Notes: a model not told the origin generated them from the sequence alone. 64,000 nt of DNA from Porticoccus hydrocarbonoclasticus MCTG13d (GCF_000744735.1 NZ_JQMM01000001.1:2108001-2172000); one strand, 5' to 3'; shown: positions 28,208 to 37,597, counted from the stretch's first letter. Numbers and translations: made by a program.

Positions 28208-29071
28208 CTACTGACGGTGCCCGCCGGTATCGATAGCTCCAGCCCAGCCGCCCAGCACCATGCCGCTAACCAGACCGATCGCATGGGCGGCATTGGCGAT
28301 ATTGACTCCCATCAATAGCTCCATAAAACCGCTCATCCCTGCCAATAGCCAGATCAACATGAAGCCCAGCAACCCCCCGGGAAGAGAGAGTATTGGACTG
28401 GGATATACCCGGTTTCTTATCCAGATATAGCCGAGCAGACCATAAACCACACCGGACATACCGCCAAACAGCGCGGGACCGCTCCACAGGTATTGCCCCA
28501 GGTTAGAGGCAATCGCCATCAACAAAACAATCATCAACATGTGCAGACTGCCTGCAAGGGTTTCGATTCGCCGCCCCAACTCCCACAGCCAGAGGCCATT
28601 AAATGCCAGATGAAAAATACCAAAGTGCAAGAAAACCGGCGTCACCAACCGCCAGTATTCGCCCCGACCCAGAGCGATCTCCGCATACTCGAAGCGGATA
28701 CTTTCACCGACCAAAAGGTAGTCCTGGAAGGTCAACCAGTGCACCAGTGGAAACGCATGACTGACCAAAGAAGCACCGATGACACTGAGCAACAGCAGGA
28801 TCAAGACTACCGGGGCTTTTTGTAACTGTTGCTGAAAACTCAAGGCGGGGGGACCCGATATGGCGGGAGAAAATGTTGACCTCGCCTCCTCCAGCAGACT
28901 GATAACCTGCGGCAACTGCTCAGGATATTCTATCCACAGTTGAACCCACTCACCATGGAGTTTGAGCTGATGGGATATACCCAAACTGTTTAACCGGGCA
29001 TAGAGATCGTCCATATCAAGCTGAGCGGGGATGTCTGCCACATGTGTCCAGGTTGAATCCAGTTCACTCAT
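28208..29071 (-). CDS. Rhomboid intramembrane serine protease (GlpG-like)
   Basis: A 287-residue membrane protein with a short soluble N-terminal domain (1 to about 85), as in GlpG, then six membrane segments. The catalytic pair is present: serine 206 in GMSG (204-207) and histidine 263 in AAHAIG. The HFGIFHLAFN segment supplies the oxyanion residues H154 and N158 of the GlpG pattern HFSLMHILFN. It cleaves membrane helices; substrates are unknown. It follows nadK by 5 bases, so the two are in one operon. Confidence 0.93.
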   Translation of the reverse strand: MSELDSTWTHVADIPAQLDMDDLYARLNSLGISHQLKLHGEWVQLWIEYPEQLPQVISLLEEARSTFSPAISGPPALSFQQQLQKAPVVLILLLLSVIGASLVSHAFPLVHWLTFQDYLLVGESIRFEYAEIALGRGEYWRLVTPVFLHFGIFHLAFNGLWLWELGRRIETLAGSLHMLMIVLLMAIASNLGQYLWSGPALFGGMSGVVYGLLGYIWIRNRVYPSPILSLPGGLLGFMLIWLLAGMSGFMELLMGVNIANAAHAIGLVSGMVLGGWAGAIDTGGHRQ

Positions 29072-29076
29072 GGCAA

Positions 29077-29997
29077 TTAGTTGACCAGCCTATTGATGCG
29101 ATCACTGGTGCGTTCATCGATACCCAGTCGGCTGCCCCACCCAAGCTTGGTACGACAGGTCTCATAAAAATTGTGTGCGACCGGATGAATCAACTGCACC
29201 TGGCGGGCTTTCTTGTGGATCTGAATGATATCACCGGGCTCGGACTGCAGGTCAGTCTGACCGTCACAGGTGACCAGCGGATGCAGCTCGTTGCGGGACC
29301 CCACCCTGATCTCGATATCACTCTTGCCGCCCACGACAATGGGTCGACTGGACAACGTATGGGGATTCATCGGCACCAGAACAATTGCATCCAGATTGGG
29401 ATGCATGATCGGCCCACCCCCAGAGAGCGCATAGGCTGTAGATCCCGTCGGGGTAGAAACAATCAGACCATCGGAACACTGGCTGTAGACAAATTGCCCA
29501 TCAATATACAGCTCAAACTCCATCATCCGGACGGATTTCCCTGGGTGAAGCACCACATCATTCAGTGCTGCACCGGTTCCGATCACAGTCCCTTTTCTGC
29601 TAATGGAAACATCCAGCAGAAAACGGCTGGAGAGAATAAACTCCCCGGCCAGCACCCGTTTCATCTGTGATTCCATTTCATCCGGCAGGATATCGGTAAG
29701 AAAACCCAGTCGACCCCGATTGACACCCAACAAAGGAATATCATATCTCACCAAGCTGCGCACAGCGCTCAGCATACTGCCATCGCCCCCAACTACAATG
29801 ATAAGATCCACCGACGTCTCTAGACTGTCACTATCAAATACCGGTAATTGGCTGTCGCCGACCAGCTCCGCCGTTTTTTGCTCAAGCAACACCTGATAGC
29901 CGGATTCTGTCAGAAAAGTGATCAGTCGCTTCAGCGAGTCTACAATCTCGGGCAACTGGATATTGGCCACAAGCGCGATGTGTTTGAAGTCAGTCAT
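29077..29997 (-). CDS. nadK: NAD kinase
   Basis: Phosphorylates NAD to NADP. The 306-residue product has GGDGSML (the diphosphate-binding GGDG motif near residue 73), GVNRGRLGFLTDI, NDVVLHPG and LIVSTPTGSTAYALSGGGP. It is the first gene of the minus-strand operon ending at pepN; its upstream region is the 370-base gap to the HA-domain gene. Confidence 0.95.
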   Translation of the reverse strand: MTDFKHIALVANIQLPEIVDSLKRLITFLTESGYQVLLEQKTAELVGDSQLPVFDSDSLETSVDLIIVVGGDGSMLSAVRSLVRYDIPLLGVNRGRLGFLTDILPDEMESQMKRVLAGEFILSSRFLLDVSISRKGTVIGTGAALNDVVLHPGKSVRMMEFELYIDGQFVYSQCSDGLIVSTPTGSTAYALSGGGPIMHPNLDAIVLVPMNPHTLSSRPIVVGGKSDIEIRVGSRNELHPLVTCDGQTDLQSEPGDIIQIHKKARQVQLIHPVAHNFYETCRTKLGWGSRLGIDERTSDRINRLVN

Positions 29998-30366
29998 GGA
30001 GTAACCGGAAGAGTCCCTTTAGGAATACCGTTGGATTATATACCCAGAATCTTATCGGTTTCGCCCAAAAAGGGTGATAAAGCTCCGTTGTGGAAATAGA
30101 GCCCGTTATCGCCAGAAGCCGCTGAAGCGCCAATGCAAACACTCGAGGGAGAAACTTGTTATGAGCAATCCGGCAAGATCCAGTTATACCGAAACCCAGG
30201 CCAAACGGATTTAATGAGGGTACATCCATGGCGGGAGACAAGGCCGACACGGGAGTCCATACAGCAACGTATGCTATTGGATATAAGCTGGCGACCGAGA
30301 ATCATTGGGAACAGGGTCACAATGATTCTCAGCGCCACCAGACCAGTAATATCCTACCAGCTCCTA
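29998..30366. other. Intergenic region upstream of nadK with a perfect palindrome
   Basis: No supported gene. It must hold the nadK promoter. The clearest signal is a perfect 11-base inverted repeat GAGAATCATTG (30297-30307) / CAATGATTCTC (30320-30330) with a 12-base spacer, described separately. A short plus-strand frame starting at 30161 has a GGGAG site but codes for only 17 residues, so I do not call it. Confidence 0.6.
30297..30330. repeat. Perfect 11-bp inverted repeat, operator or hairpin
   Basis: GAGAATCATTG and CAATGATTCTC, with a 12-base spacer. There is no U-tract on either side. It lies 37 bases after the stop of the HA-domain gene and about 300 bases upstream of nadK. Either a transcript-end hairpin or a dimeric operator would fit; the CAATGATTCTC arm vaguely recalls a Fur half-site, without the full consensus. 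Confidence 0.5.
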
Positions 30367-31098
30367 TTAAAGCGGGCCGCTTGAAGTTGAAACATTACTT
30401 TTTTTACTGTTGTCTCCCGGCACAAACAGCACGTGCGGCAGATCATCAGCCGTCGCCCAGCAGAATCCCAGCCTGTTCAATTTTGACAGCTTTGCCTGTG
30501 TAAGATAATTATGTGCCAAATCTAAACGCTGCTTGGTTACCCACATACTGAGATCAACGCCCCCTTCAACCATATAACCCTCTGGCACAAGGCAATCACC
30601 GTACTCTTTCTGATAGGCCTCAAGCGCAGCGTACATACAGTCCCATGCGTATTCACGCAAATCCCAGACATACCCGAGCTCGGCGAGACGATGGTACTTA
30701 TCTCGGGGATAGTTGCCATCAAAATAACGTTGTTTCCATGCCCACAGGCCAAGGGGATAGTTATCCTTGGTCACGTAACCGTCGGGAACCAGGCAATTGC
30801 CGTACTCTGCCTTGTAGGCCTGCAATGCAGCAAACCCTTTTTCCCAAGGCAAGTCGTGCAAGTCCCAGACGAACTCCAGACTGTTCAGTCGTTCAATTTG
30901 ATCTTCCGAAAGTTCGCCCCTAGCTTTGTCCCGGCACATTTTCTGCACCCAGTACCAAAGAAAGTAACCCTCCGGGGTCTTGTAATTATGAGGTACCAGA
31001 CAGTGGCCCTTTTCCGCTTTAAAAGCCGTCAGCATTTCAAACCACTGATCCCAAGGGGTCGAAGTGGTCGCTTCCATTTTTGTATCAAGGTCTTTCAT
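30367..31098 (-). CDS. Protein of tandem helicase-associated (HA) domains, no helicase
   Basis: A 243-residue acidic-neutral protein made almost entirely of repeats of the HA domain (PF03457 type): W-x-x-x-(F/M)-x-x-L-x-(A/x)-(Y/F)-x-x-x-x-G-(N/D/H)-C-L-V-P, then G-Y, a W or L anchor, and the closing RL-x-x-LGF-x-W. Three full copies are visible: FKAEKGHCLVPHNYKTPEGY, YKAEYGNCLVPDGYVTKDNY and YQKEYGDCLVPEGYMVEGG. Such domains usually follow SNF2-type helicases in plants, algae and marine bacteria; here there is no helicase. The ATG at 31098 has GGAAAGG before it. The function is unknown; binding of nucleic acid is inferred. Confidence 0.75.
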   Translation of the reverse strand: MKDLDTKMEATTSTPWDQWFEMLTAFKAEKGHCLVPHNYKTPEGYFLWYWVQKMCRDKARGELSEDQIERLNSLEFVWDLHDLPWEKGFAALQAYKAEYGNCLVPDGYVTKDNYPLGLWAWKQRYFDGNYPRDKYHRLAELGYVWDLREYAWDCMYAALEAYQKEYGDCLVPEGYMVEGGVDLSMWVTKQRLDLAHNYLTQAKLSKLNRLGFCWATADDLPHVLFVPGDNSKKSNVSTSSGPL

Positions 31099-31388
31099 GA
31101 ATATACCTTTCCAGATCAACTGGGTTAAATCAAAGAAACAATTGGCCTCAAGGTAGAGCAAAAGACGCTGAAATGAAAGGGATCATTTACCCACGCCAGT
31201 TTAAAAAACGCAGCCGGACTAACCTGATAATTTAGCAGCAACAGGATAAAAACCCGCACAGCTATTGCCGTTACCCTGATTATCATGGCCGAGCCAAGCA
31301 TGGTAACGGTAACAGTCAACAGGTAAAACACCAGAACCACTGGGAACTGTACTATAGGACAACAAACTGGCACAAAACCCGATAAGTG
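31099..31388. other. Intergenic region upstream of the HA-domain gene
   Basis: No supported coding sequence. It separates the HA-domain gene from the repeat unit copied from the tRNA-Asp 3' end, and must hold the HA promoter. A minus-strand open frame that runs through here and through the hairpin cluster is not supported. Confidence 0.5.
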
Positions 31389-31568
31389 ATGGCGGACCGG
31401 ATTGACTAGCGCCCAGGGGGCACTAGGGGTAAACCCCGCCGCCACTCCTCTGGCGGCTTGATTGGCTGCGCCAATCGGTCGAACCGCTTCGCGGGTTCTC
31501 GTCCCTAAAAGCTCTTCCCATAAAAAAACCACCCGGGTGGGTGGCTTTTTAAAATATGGCGGACCGGA
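31389..31568 (-). repeat. tRNA-Asp 3'-end repeat unit (rtT-like), about 167 bp
   Basis: The 13-base string ATGGCGGACCGGA, the end of the tRNA-Asp gene with its CCA, occurs at 31556-31568 (in the tRNA) and again at 31389-31401. The 167 bases between copies hold the tRNA terminator and five small hairpins in a row: 31407-31425, 31426-31437, 31438-31457 (GCCGCC/GGCGGC), 31460-31476 (GATTGGC/GCCAATC) and 31481-31498. This recalls the E. coli tyrT locus, where units of about 178 bp after the tRNA carry copies of its 3' end and give the rtT RNA. The likeness is in architecture, not in sequence. Confidence 0.65.
31522..31550 (-). terminator. Terminator of the tRNA-Val/tRNA-Asp operon
   Basis: CCACCC, loop GGGT, GGGTGG, with seven A on its left (a U-tract on the minus transcript) and five T on its right. 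The stem is 6 GC-rich pairs. It lies 7 bases past the tRNA-Asp 3' end and could work in both directions. Confidence 0.88.
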
Positions 31569-31633
31569 CGGGACTCGAACCCGCGACCTCCGGCGTGACA
31601 GGCCGGCATTCTAACCAGCTGAACTACCGGTCC
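31557..31633 (-). tRNA. tRNA-Asp (anticodon GTC)
   Basis: A 77-base cloverleaf with acceptor GGACCGG/CCGGTCC, discriminator G and encoded CCA. The anticodon arm is GCCGGCCTGTCACGCCGG with anticodon GTC, and the T-arm has GGTTCGAGTCC. The sequence follows E. coli tRNA-Asp closely. It lies 20 bases after tRNA-Val in one transcript. Confidence 0.97.
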
Positions 31634-31653
31634 GCAAAATGCTACTTTTACAC

Positions 31654-31729
31654 TGGTGGGTGGTACAGGGGTCGAACCTGTGACCTACGGCTTGTAAGGC
31701 CGTCGCTCTACCAACTGAGCTAACCACCC
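31654..31729 (-). tRNA. tRNA-Val (anticodon TAC)
   Basis: A 76-base cloverleaf with acceptor GGGTGGT/ACCACCC, discriminator A and encoded CCA. The anticodon stem-loop ACGGCCTTACAAGCCGT gives TAC. First gene of the tRNA pair; it pairs in the same transcript with tRNA-Asp. Confidence 0.97.
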
Positions 31730-31746
31730 TCCTCAGAGAGAGGCGC

Positions 31747-31774
31747 ATTCTACCGAAATATCGGTCGGTGTCAA
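31747..31774 (-). promoter_or_regulatory. Promoter of the tRNA-Val/tRNA-Asp operon
   Basis: On the minus strand TTGACA (31774-31769), a 16-base spacer, and TAGAAT (31752-31747), followed by GCGCC before the start. This is a perfect -35 and a 5/6 -10. The GC-rich discriminator is typical of stable-RNA promoters under stringent control, and the same GCGCC follows the other three tRNA promoters in the window. Confidence 0.85.
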
Positions 31775-31853
31775 ACATTTCAGTTGCAGGTTTGTGTACA
31801 AGGAAAGATCTGCAAATTACCATAGGCCAACTTTTCAAATGACCGGTACACCC

Positions 31854-32210
31854 ATGGAAATTTTCAAGGAATTTACCTTTGAGGCGGCACACCTTCTACC
31901 CAATGTGGCAGAGGGACATAAATGTGGTCGGCTGCACGGGCACTCCTACCATATCAGGCTTTACCTAGGCGGCACCGTCGGCGACAAAACCGGTTGGGTG
32001 ATGGATTTTGGCGACCTGAAAGATTACTTCAAACCGGTCTATGACCAACTCGATCATCATTATCTCAACGAAATCGACGGACTGGAAAACCCTACCAGTG
32101 AAAATATAGCCAGGTGGATCTGGGCACGGTTAAAACCGACGCTCCCCCTGCTCAGCAAAATCGAGGTTCGGGAAACATGCACCTCCGGCTGCATATACTG
32201 CGGCGACTGA
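31854..32210 (+). CDS. queD: 6-carboxy-5,6,7,8-tetrahydropterin synthase (queuosine)
   Basis: Converts dihydroneopterin triphosphate to CPH4 for queuosine and other 7-deazaguanines. The 118-residue product starts [16 protein letters not shown] and carries the zinc and catalytic residues in [19 protein letters not shown] and LDHHYLNE. Further motifs are [11 protein letters not shown] and [12 protein letters not shown], with two extra cysteines near the end. ATGs lie at 31839 and 31854; neither has a clear ribosome site, and 31854 matches the usual start of the family. Other queuosine genes are not in the window. Confidence 0.93.
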   Translation: MEIFKEFTFEAAHLLPNVAEGHKCGRLHGHSYHIRLYLGGTVGDKTGWVMDFGDLKDYFKPVYDQLDHHYLNEIDGLENPTSENIARWIWARLKPTLPLLSKIEVRETCTSGCIYCGD

Positions 32211-32222
32211 GTTGGTAATCCC

Positions 32223-32741
32223 GTGCGACTGTTTATTGCCCTGACACTGCCTGAAACAGTAAATCAACTTCTGGATGATATTTGCCGACAACGGTTGAAC
32301 GATGCCGGCAACCACTGGGTGCCTGCACAGCGCCGCCACCTGACACTGAGGTTTCTCGGGGAACAAACAGGTGAGCAGACCGCCGTTGCCGTTCAGATCA
32401 TCCAGGACCTCAGCGTTAAAAAATTTGATTTATTGCTGAAGACTGTCGAGCGGTTTCCCGCCACGGGGAACAGGGCTATCGCCGCCATTCCCGAATATTC
32501 GACGGCATTGATGGCACTGTACCAGCAGCTTTCTGCGTCCCTTGCTGCCAGTGGCTTTGAACCGCTTCAGCGGGAATTCAGGCCACATATCACGCTGGGA
32601 AAAGCCCCCGCAATACCAAGTGCAAAAATCGACCTGGAAATCGACGTCTGTTTATCTGTTAGGCAGATAGTCCTGTTTCAGAGTCAATTGACGGCCAGCG
32701 GACCTTTGTACAGCCCCCTGGCAACGACAAATCTGCGCTAG
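32223..32741 (+). CDS. thpR: RNA 2',3'-cyclic phosphodiesterase (2H family)
   Basis: A 172-residue 2H-phosphoesterase with both HxT motifs: HLTLRFLGE (about residue 40) and HITLGKAPA (about residue 127). It starts with GTG (MRLFIALTLP), the family start. It opens 2',3'-cyclic phosphates and has a history as a tRNA 2'-5' ligase in E. coli. It follows queD by 12 bases, an RNA-processing pairing, and its stop overlaps the convergent epimerase gene by 4 bases. Confidence 0.92.
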   Translation: MRLFIALTLPETVNQLLDDICRQRLNDAGNHWVPAQRRHLTLRFLGEQTGEQTAVAVQIIQDLSVKKFDLLLKTVERFPATGNRAIAAIPEYSTALMALYQQLSASLAASGFEPLQREFRPHITLGKAPAIPSAKIDLEIDVCLSVRQIVLFQSQLTASGPLYSPLATTNLR

Positions 32742-33640
32742 ACAATATCCCCAAGCGCTTCATCCAGTTTGGCAAAACGGAATGAATAGCCGGACTCGAG
32801 CAGTTTTCGTGGGCACGCCCGCTGGCCCGTCAACAATAATTCCTTGGCCATCTCACCGAACAGCAGTACTGCCACGGGCTCCGGCATGGGGAAGATGGTC
32901 GGACGGTGCAGTGCAGAACCGAGCGCCTTGGTAAATTGACGATTCGTCACCGGATTCGGAGCCGTGGCGTTGACCGCCCCCTGCAGCGCAGATTGTTCCA
33001 GACAATAAAAAATGATCGCCACTTCATCGGCTATATGAATCCAGGGCATCCACTGCTTGCCAGAACCCAGGCGGCCGCCCAGCCCCATGCGGAAAGGCAA
33101 CAGCATTCGACTCAGTGCGCCACCACCAGCCCCCAGCACAATACCGGTACGCAGGTAGCATATCCGGGTTCCCAGCGAAGCAAATTGCGAGGCACTTTTT
33201 TCCCATTCCAGACAAAGACGGCTGGCAAAACAATCGTGCTGAGCGCCATCCTCCCCCAGCGGCTCGTCCTGGTGAGGGCCGTAATAGCCTACGGCGGAAC
33301 CACTGACCAATACCGAAGGTGGTGCAGATGCTTTCTGGAAATGCTCAAATAACCGGTTGGTAGTGCCAACCCTGCTGTCCATGAAGGCCTGTTTGCGCCG
33401 GTCATTCCAGCGACCGGCAACCAGCGGTTCACCGGCCAGATTGACGATATAGTCAATGGGGCGTTCCGGAGACAGGGCGTCAAGGTTTTCAACAAACTCG
33501 ACGCCGGGGAGTTTTTTCTGTGCCTGTTGCGCATACCGGCTCAGACCGATTACCCGGGCACCCCTGGAGAGGGCCTCACGGCAGAACCGGCTGCCGATAA
33601 ATCCGGTGGCACCAGTCACCAATACTGTTTTATCCTGCAT
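32738..33640 (-). CDS. TIGR01777/YfcH family NAD(P)-binding epimerase
   Basis: A 300-residue extended SDR protein. It has VTGATGFIGSRFC (residues about 7-19, the GxxGxxG nucleotide site), VNLAGEPLVAGRW and VSGSAVGYYG with the catalytic tyrosine region, and a C-terminal PEPVAVLLFGEMAKELLLTG block. Members act as nucleoside-diphosphate-sugar epimerase-like proteins with no proven substrate. It converges with thpR. Confidence 0.9.
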   Translation of the reverse strand: MQDKTVLVTGATGFIGSRFCREALSRGARVIGLSRYAQQAQKKLPGVEFVENLDALSPERPIDYIVNLAGEPLVAGRWNDRRKQAFMDSRVGTTNRLFEHFQKASAPPSVLVSGSAVGYYGPHQDEPLGEDGAQHDCFASRLCLEWEKSASQFASLGTRICYLRTGIVLGAGGGALSRMLLPFRMGLGGRLGSGKQWMPWIHIADEVAIIFYCLEQSALQGAVNATAPNPVTNRQFTKALGSALHRPTIFPMPEPVAVLLFGEMAKELLLTGQRACPRKLLESGYSFRFAKLDEALGDIV

Positions 33641-33716
33641 GACACGCTCCCGGAAGTGGTTGGTTGATTTACTGATTCCGAACGGGCAACAGCCTCAGTG
33701 AGCCATACCGCCTACA

Positions 33717-35069
33717 TCAATCGGCACCCATCAGGCCGAGCAGCTCGAGGGTTTTTTGTTCCATCAAGGTCCGGTCATTGGCTTCCACATTGAGCCTGAC
33801 AACTGGTTCGGTATTACTGCTGCGCAGATTAAACCGCCAGTCAGTATAGGCCACACTCAATCCGTCCACCCGCTCAATACTCACTGCGCCATTGGCGTAG
33901 TGTTCTTCAAGTAGTGTCATCACCCGCTGGGGATCATCAATACGGCGGTTCAGTTCACCGGAACAGGGGTAGTCTTCCACCATCGACTGGATCATGTCTG
34001 ACAAAGGCTGACCGGTCACACTCAGCAGCTCGGCCACTAAAAGCCAGGGAACCATGCCGCTGTCGCAATAAAAGAAATCCCGGAAATAATGGTGGGCACT
34101 CATCTCACCGCCATAGATAGCATCCTGCTCACGCATGACCTGCTTGATAAAGGCGTGACCACATTTACTTTGCACCGCCTCACCACCAAATTCCCGGCAG
34201 ACCGCCTGGGTGTTCCAGATCAAACGAGGGTCGTGGACAATCTTTTCTCCCGGATGCTTGCGCAGAAATGCTTTTGCCAGCAACCCGACAATATAGTAGC
34301 CCTCAATAAATTCGCCCTGCTCATCGAACAGAAAACAACGGTCAAAATCCCCATCCCAGGCTAGGCCAAAATCGGCACCAGAGGACTTCACCAGATCACT
34401 GGTGTGATGGCGACTCTCCGGCAACAACGGGTTTGGAATACCGTTGGGAAACTCCCCGTCCGGATCATGATTCACCTTGATCAGCTCAAAGGGCAAAAAG
34501 CTTTCCAGCGCATCGAGCACAGGACCGGCAGCACCATTGCCGGCATTGACGACGATTTTCAACGGCCGAAGCTTGCTTCGCTCCACATACGAGAGCACGT
34601 GTTCAATATAGGCATCGGAACAACTGATACGGCGATAAGTCCCACGTTGACTGGGCTCTACCGGAGAAAAATCTGTTTCTTCGGCCAATGCCTGGATCAC
34701 CTTCAGGCCGGTGTCGGCACTGATCGGCCTGGAGCCCTCCCGCACCATTTTCATGCCGTTATAATCAATGGGGTTGTGGCTGGCTGTCACCATGATGCCA
34801 CCAGACAGATTGAGGTACGCCGTCGCAAAGTAGATTTCCTCAGTGCCGCACAGTCCAATGTCCAGCACATCGACCCCTTCATCGCGCAACCCCGAGGCCA
34901 GCGCACTTTTCAACGTCGGGCTGGAGGTACGGATATCGCCGCCAACCACCACGGTTTCAGGTTTCAACCAGCGGGCATAGGCCCGGCCAATACGGTAGGC
35001 AATCTCTACGGACAGCTCGGAACCGAGCCTGCCCCGAATGTCATATGCCTTAAAGCAGGTAATTTTCAT
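33717..35069 (-). CDS. manB: Phosphomannomutase, CpsG/ManB type
   Basis: A 450-residue alpha-phosphohexomutase that interconverts mannose-6-P and mannose-1-P. The catalytic phosphoserine is in [13 protein letters not shown] (about residues 95-107). The metal loop is DGDFDRCF (about 240-247), and the sugar-binding [13 protein letters not shown] loop and the [15 protein letters not shown] phosphate loop follow. The ATG at 35069 ([13 protein letters not shown]) matches E. coli CpsG; a GTG at 35078 would add three residues. Transcribed with galU upstream, so the pair makes precursors (GDP-mannose and UDP-glucose) for surface polysaccharide. Confidence 0.94.
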   Translation of the reverse strand: MKITCFKAYDIRGRLGSELSVEIAYRIGRAYARWLKPETVVVGGDIRTSSPTLKSALASGLRDEGVDVLDIGLCGTEEIYFATAYLNLSGGIMVTASHNPIDYNGMKMVREGSRPISADTGLKVIQALAEETDFSPVEPSQRGTYRRISCSDAYIEHVLSYVERSKLRPLKIVVNAGNGAAGPVLDALESFLPFELIKVNHDPDGEFPNGIPNPLLPESRHHTSDLVKSSGADFGLAWDGDFDRCFLFDEQGEFIEGYYIVGLLAKAFLRKHPGEKIVHDPRLIWNTQAVCREFGGEAVQSKCGHAFIKQVMREQDAIYGGEMSAHHYFRDFFYCDSGMVPWLLVAELLSVTGQPLSDMIQSMVEDYPCSGELNRRIDDPQRVMTLLEEHYANGAVSIERVDGLSVAYTDWRFNLRSSNTEPVVRLNVEANDRTLMEQKTLELLGLMGAD

Positions 35070-35129
35070 AGTACTCACATCACAGGGACACCCACCCCAA
35101 ACCGGTATGGGTCATCACAAAGGGGCAGG

Positions 35130-36062
35130 CTATCGGCAAGGTTTTTCCAATATGGCTGCAGCGTCAACATGGCGATTGTTTTTGAGATAGTCTTTAATCC
35201 CTTCACCAATTTCATCGTGCTGCAGGGCATAGGCAATATTGGCCTGTAGGTAACCAAGTTTACTGCCGCAATCATGACTACAACCTACGATCCGATAGGC
35301 CTCGACCACTTCCTGCTTGAGCAGTTCTTCCAGAGCATCCGTTAACTGGACTTCACCACCTACCCCGAGTGGCGTTTTTTCCAGCAGCTCCCAAATAGTT
35401 GGTGACACCACGTAACGCCCCACAACAGCCATGTTGGACGGAGCATTCTCCGGTTTCGGTTTTTCGACCATGCTGTGGATTCTCGCCACGCTGCCGGCCA
35501 TCAACTCAACGCCCTGACAATCGACAACGCCATATTTATTAACGTCTTCCCATGGAACCGCCTCCACCATAATCTGGCTGTGACCTGTGGCAGTAAAGTT
35601 TTTCACCATGGACGATAAATTGTCTTTTTTCGAGTCTGCCCGATACTTGTCCACCAAAACATCCGGCAACAGAATGGCAAAAGGCTGATCACCTACCACC
35701 GGCCTCGCACAACTGATTGCATGCCCAAGACCCTTTGCATAGGGCTGCCTGACCGAAATGATGGTCACCTCCTGGGGCACGATCGAGCGGACATCATCAA
35801 GTAGCTGACGCTTGACCCGCTTTTCCAGCTGCGCCTCCAGCTCAAAACTGGTGTCGAAGTGGTTCTCAATGGAGTTCTTACTGGCATGGGTGACCAGTAC
35901 GATCTCGGTAATTCCCGCCGCAATAGCCTCATTGACGACGTACTGAATAAGCGGCTTGTCCACCACCGGCAACATTTCTTTTGGAATAGCCTTGGTGGCC
36001 GGCAACATACGAGTGCCCAGCCCGGCGACAGGAATAACAGCTTTGCGTACAGTTAGGGTCAT
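35130..36062 (-). CDS. galU: UTP-glucose-1-phosphate uridylyltransferase
   Basis: Makes UDP-glucose from UTP and glucose-1-phosphate. The 310-residue product has the nucleotidyltransferase start [20 protein letters not shown], then [16 protein letters not shown], and a C-terminal left-handed helix region. The ATG at 36062 gives [12 protein letters not shown], the usual start; the open frame to 36128 has no support. It precedes manB by about 60 bases in one transcription direction. Confidence 0.94.
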   Translation of the reverse strand: MTLTVRKAVIPVAGLGTRMLPATKAIPKEMLPVVDKPLIQYVVNEAIAAGITEIVLVTHASKNSIENHFDTSFELEAQLEKRVKRQLLDDVRSIVPQEVTIISVRQPYAKGLGHAISCARPVVGDQPFAILLPDVLVDKYRADSKKDNLSSMVKNFTATGHSQIMVEAVPWEDVNKYGVVDCQGVELMAGSVARIHSMVEKPKPENAPSNMAVVGRYVVSPTIWELLEKTPLGVGGEVQLTDALEELLKQEVVEAYRIVGCSHDCGSKLGYLQANIAYALQHDEIGEGIKDYLKNNRHVDAAAILEKPCR

Positions 36063-36277
36063 ATCGGGGGAAATCCATTTTTGGGTAATAAAAAGTGCTG
36101 CACCGTTGCATACACCATATTGAGCCAAGTGTCAGTACCTGACAGAAGCAATCGGTGGCTATTATGCCTCACTAGTCCCGCCTTTGCAGGCAACAGGACC
36201 GCGAAACCCAACCTGGTTATCAACGACGATCGGCCCCACCAGAAGATTACTATCCTCCCGCTTTACCGGGTAAGTTG

Positions 36278-37597
36278 CTACAGCAGCCCCGACAGCAGTG
36301 CCGCGATTCCCAGAAAGGCAAAAAAGCCGATAATATCAGTGACTGTGGTAAGAATAATGGAAGATGCCTGCGCCGGGTCCTGACCTAGCCGCACCAGTAC
36401 AATCGGCACCACCGCACCGGCAAAACCCGCCGCGATCATCGCCAGCACCATCGCTGAACAGATCACCAGCACCAGCCCTATTGACTGGCTCCATACAAAT
36501 ACGCCAATACCGCAGGTCACTGCAATACCAATACCATTTATCAGGCCCACCCGTACTTCCTTGAACATCACCCTGAACCAGTGGCGAACCGTGATTTCTC
36601 GCAATGCCAGGCCGCGCATAGTAACCGCAAGAGCCTGGGCCCCGGCATTGCCCGATTGACCGGCAACCACCGGCAGCAGCACGGCCAGAGCCGTAAAACT
36701 GGCAATCGTGCTTTCGAATATTCCCACTACGGAGGCGGCCAAAAAAGCCGTCAGCAAATTGACCTGTAACCAGGGCATCCGCTTTTTCACGGCAAACAGT
36801 GGCTTCGACAGGGCGCGTTCTTCACGGCTGGCACCCACCATGGCCAGCACATCGGATGACATGTCCTCCTGGGAAACCTGAACCAGACTGCTGTGATGGA
36901 TAATACCCAGCAGACGACGATCAATATCAACCACTGGCAAGTCGAGCAGTTGATGTTTTTCAAACAACTCGGAAATTTCCTCTTTTCCTGCGGTACCGGC
37001 AACCACTGCCGTAACCGGTTTGGCTATCGCACCCAGGGATGTGCCGGGATCGGCGATAGCGATGTCCTGCAAGTGAACCTTGGCGCTCAGGCGGCCTTCG
37101 GTATCAACCAGAAAGACACTGCGCGCCGTCTTCAGTTGGCGCTTGCGGAGAATTTCCAGCGTCTCTGAGATGGTCATGCTGTCGCGAAATACTAGGGCAC
37201 GGGTATCCATCAAACGTCCGGCACTGCTTTCCGGGTAGCTCATCAGTTCCGCCAACTCCCTGCGGATTGATTCGTCCAGGGTCTTCAGCAGAGCATCCCG
37301 TGATTCGTCATCCAGCTGCCCGATCATCCGCACCGAATCCAGAGGTGGTAATTCGCTAAGCAGTTGACGGCTGTGCCCTTCTGGTAAACAAACCAGAATC
37401 TCGGCAGCGACATTGGGCGTCAAATACCGCCATAGGGATAAAAGCACATATACGGGCTGCAGGCTCAGCACTGCGGCCACCTCCCGGGGAGCCAGCGCTT
37501 CAATTTTCAGGGCTGCATCTCTGGGATAATCCAGCAGAAATTTGCGGGTCAACGCCATGTCAACCGCGCGGGGATCCGGGGAAGCATTAGTCGTCAT
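36278..37597 (-). CDS. mgtE: Magnesium transporter MgtE
   Basis: A 439-residue magnesium channel/transporter. It has the cytoplasmic N domain (about 1-125), a CBS pair (about 130-250: LLDLPVVDIDRRLLGIIHHS), a plug helix, and five membrane segments in the C-terminal half, with the pore motif GQSGNAGAQALAVTMRGLAL. The ATG at 37597 has GGAGGG at good distance and overlaps the end of the upstream gene by 11 bases. An open frame continues upstream to 37675 without a good start. It is last in a three-gene overlapping operon, MscS-like / MgtE-N-CBS / MgtE. Confidence 0.93.
   Translation of the reverse strand: MTTNASPDPRAVDMALTRKFLLDYPRDAALKIEALAPREVAAVLSLQPVYVLLSLWRYLTPNVAAEILVCLPEGHSRQLLSELPPLDSVRMIGQLDDESRDALLKTLDESIRRELAELMSYPESSAGRLMDTRALVFRDSMTISETLEILRKRQLKTARSVFLVDTEGRLSAKVHLQDIAIADPGTSLGAIAKPVTAVVAGTAGKEEISELFEKHQLLDLPVVDIDRRLLGIIHHSSLVQVSQEDMSSDVLAMVGASREERALSKPLFAVKKRMPWLQVNLLTAFLAASVVGIFESTIASFTALAVLLPVVAGQSGNAGAQALAVTMRGLALREITVRHWFRVMFKEVRVGLINGIGIAVTCGIGVFVWSQSIGLVLVICSAMVLAMIAAGFAGAVVPIVLVRLGQDPAQASSIILTTVTDIIGFFAFLGIAALLSGLL

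Noticed and set aside
31125..31532. Minus-strand 135-codon frame after tRNA-Asp
   Set aside because: It runs through the hairpin cluster and terminator; no ribosome site or family pattern.
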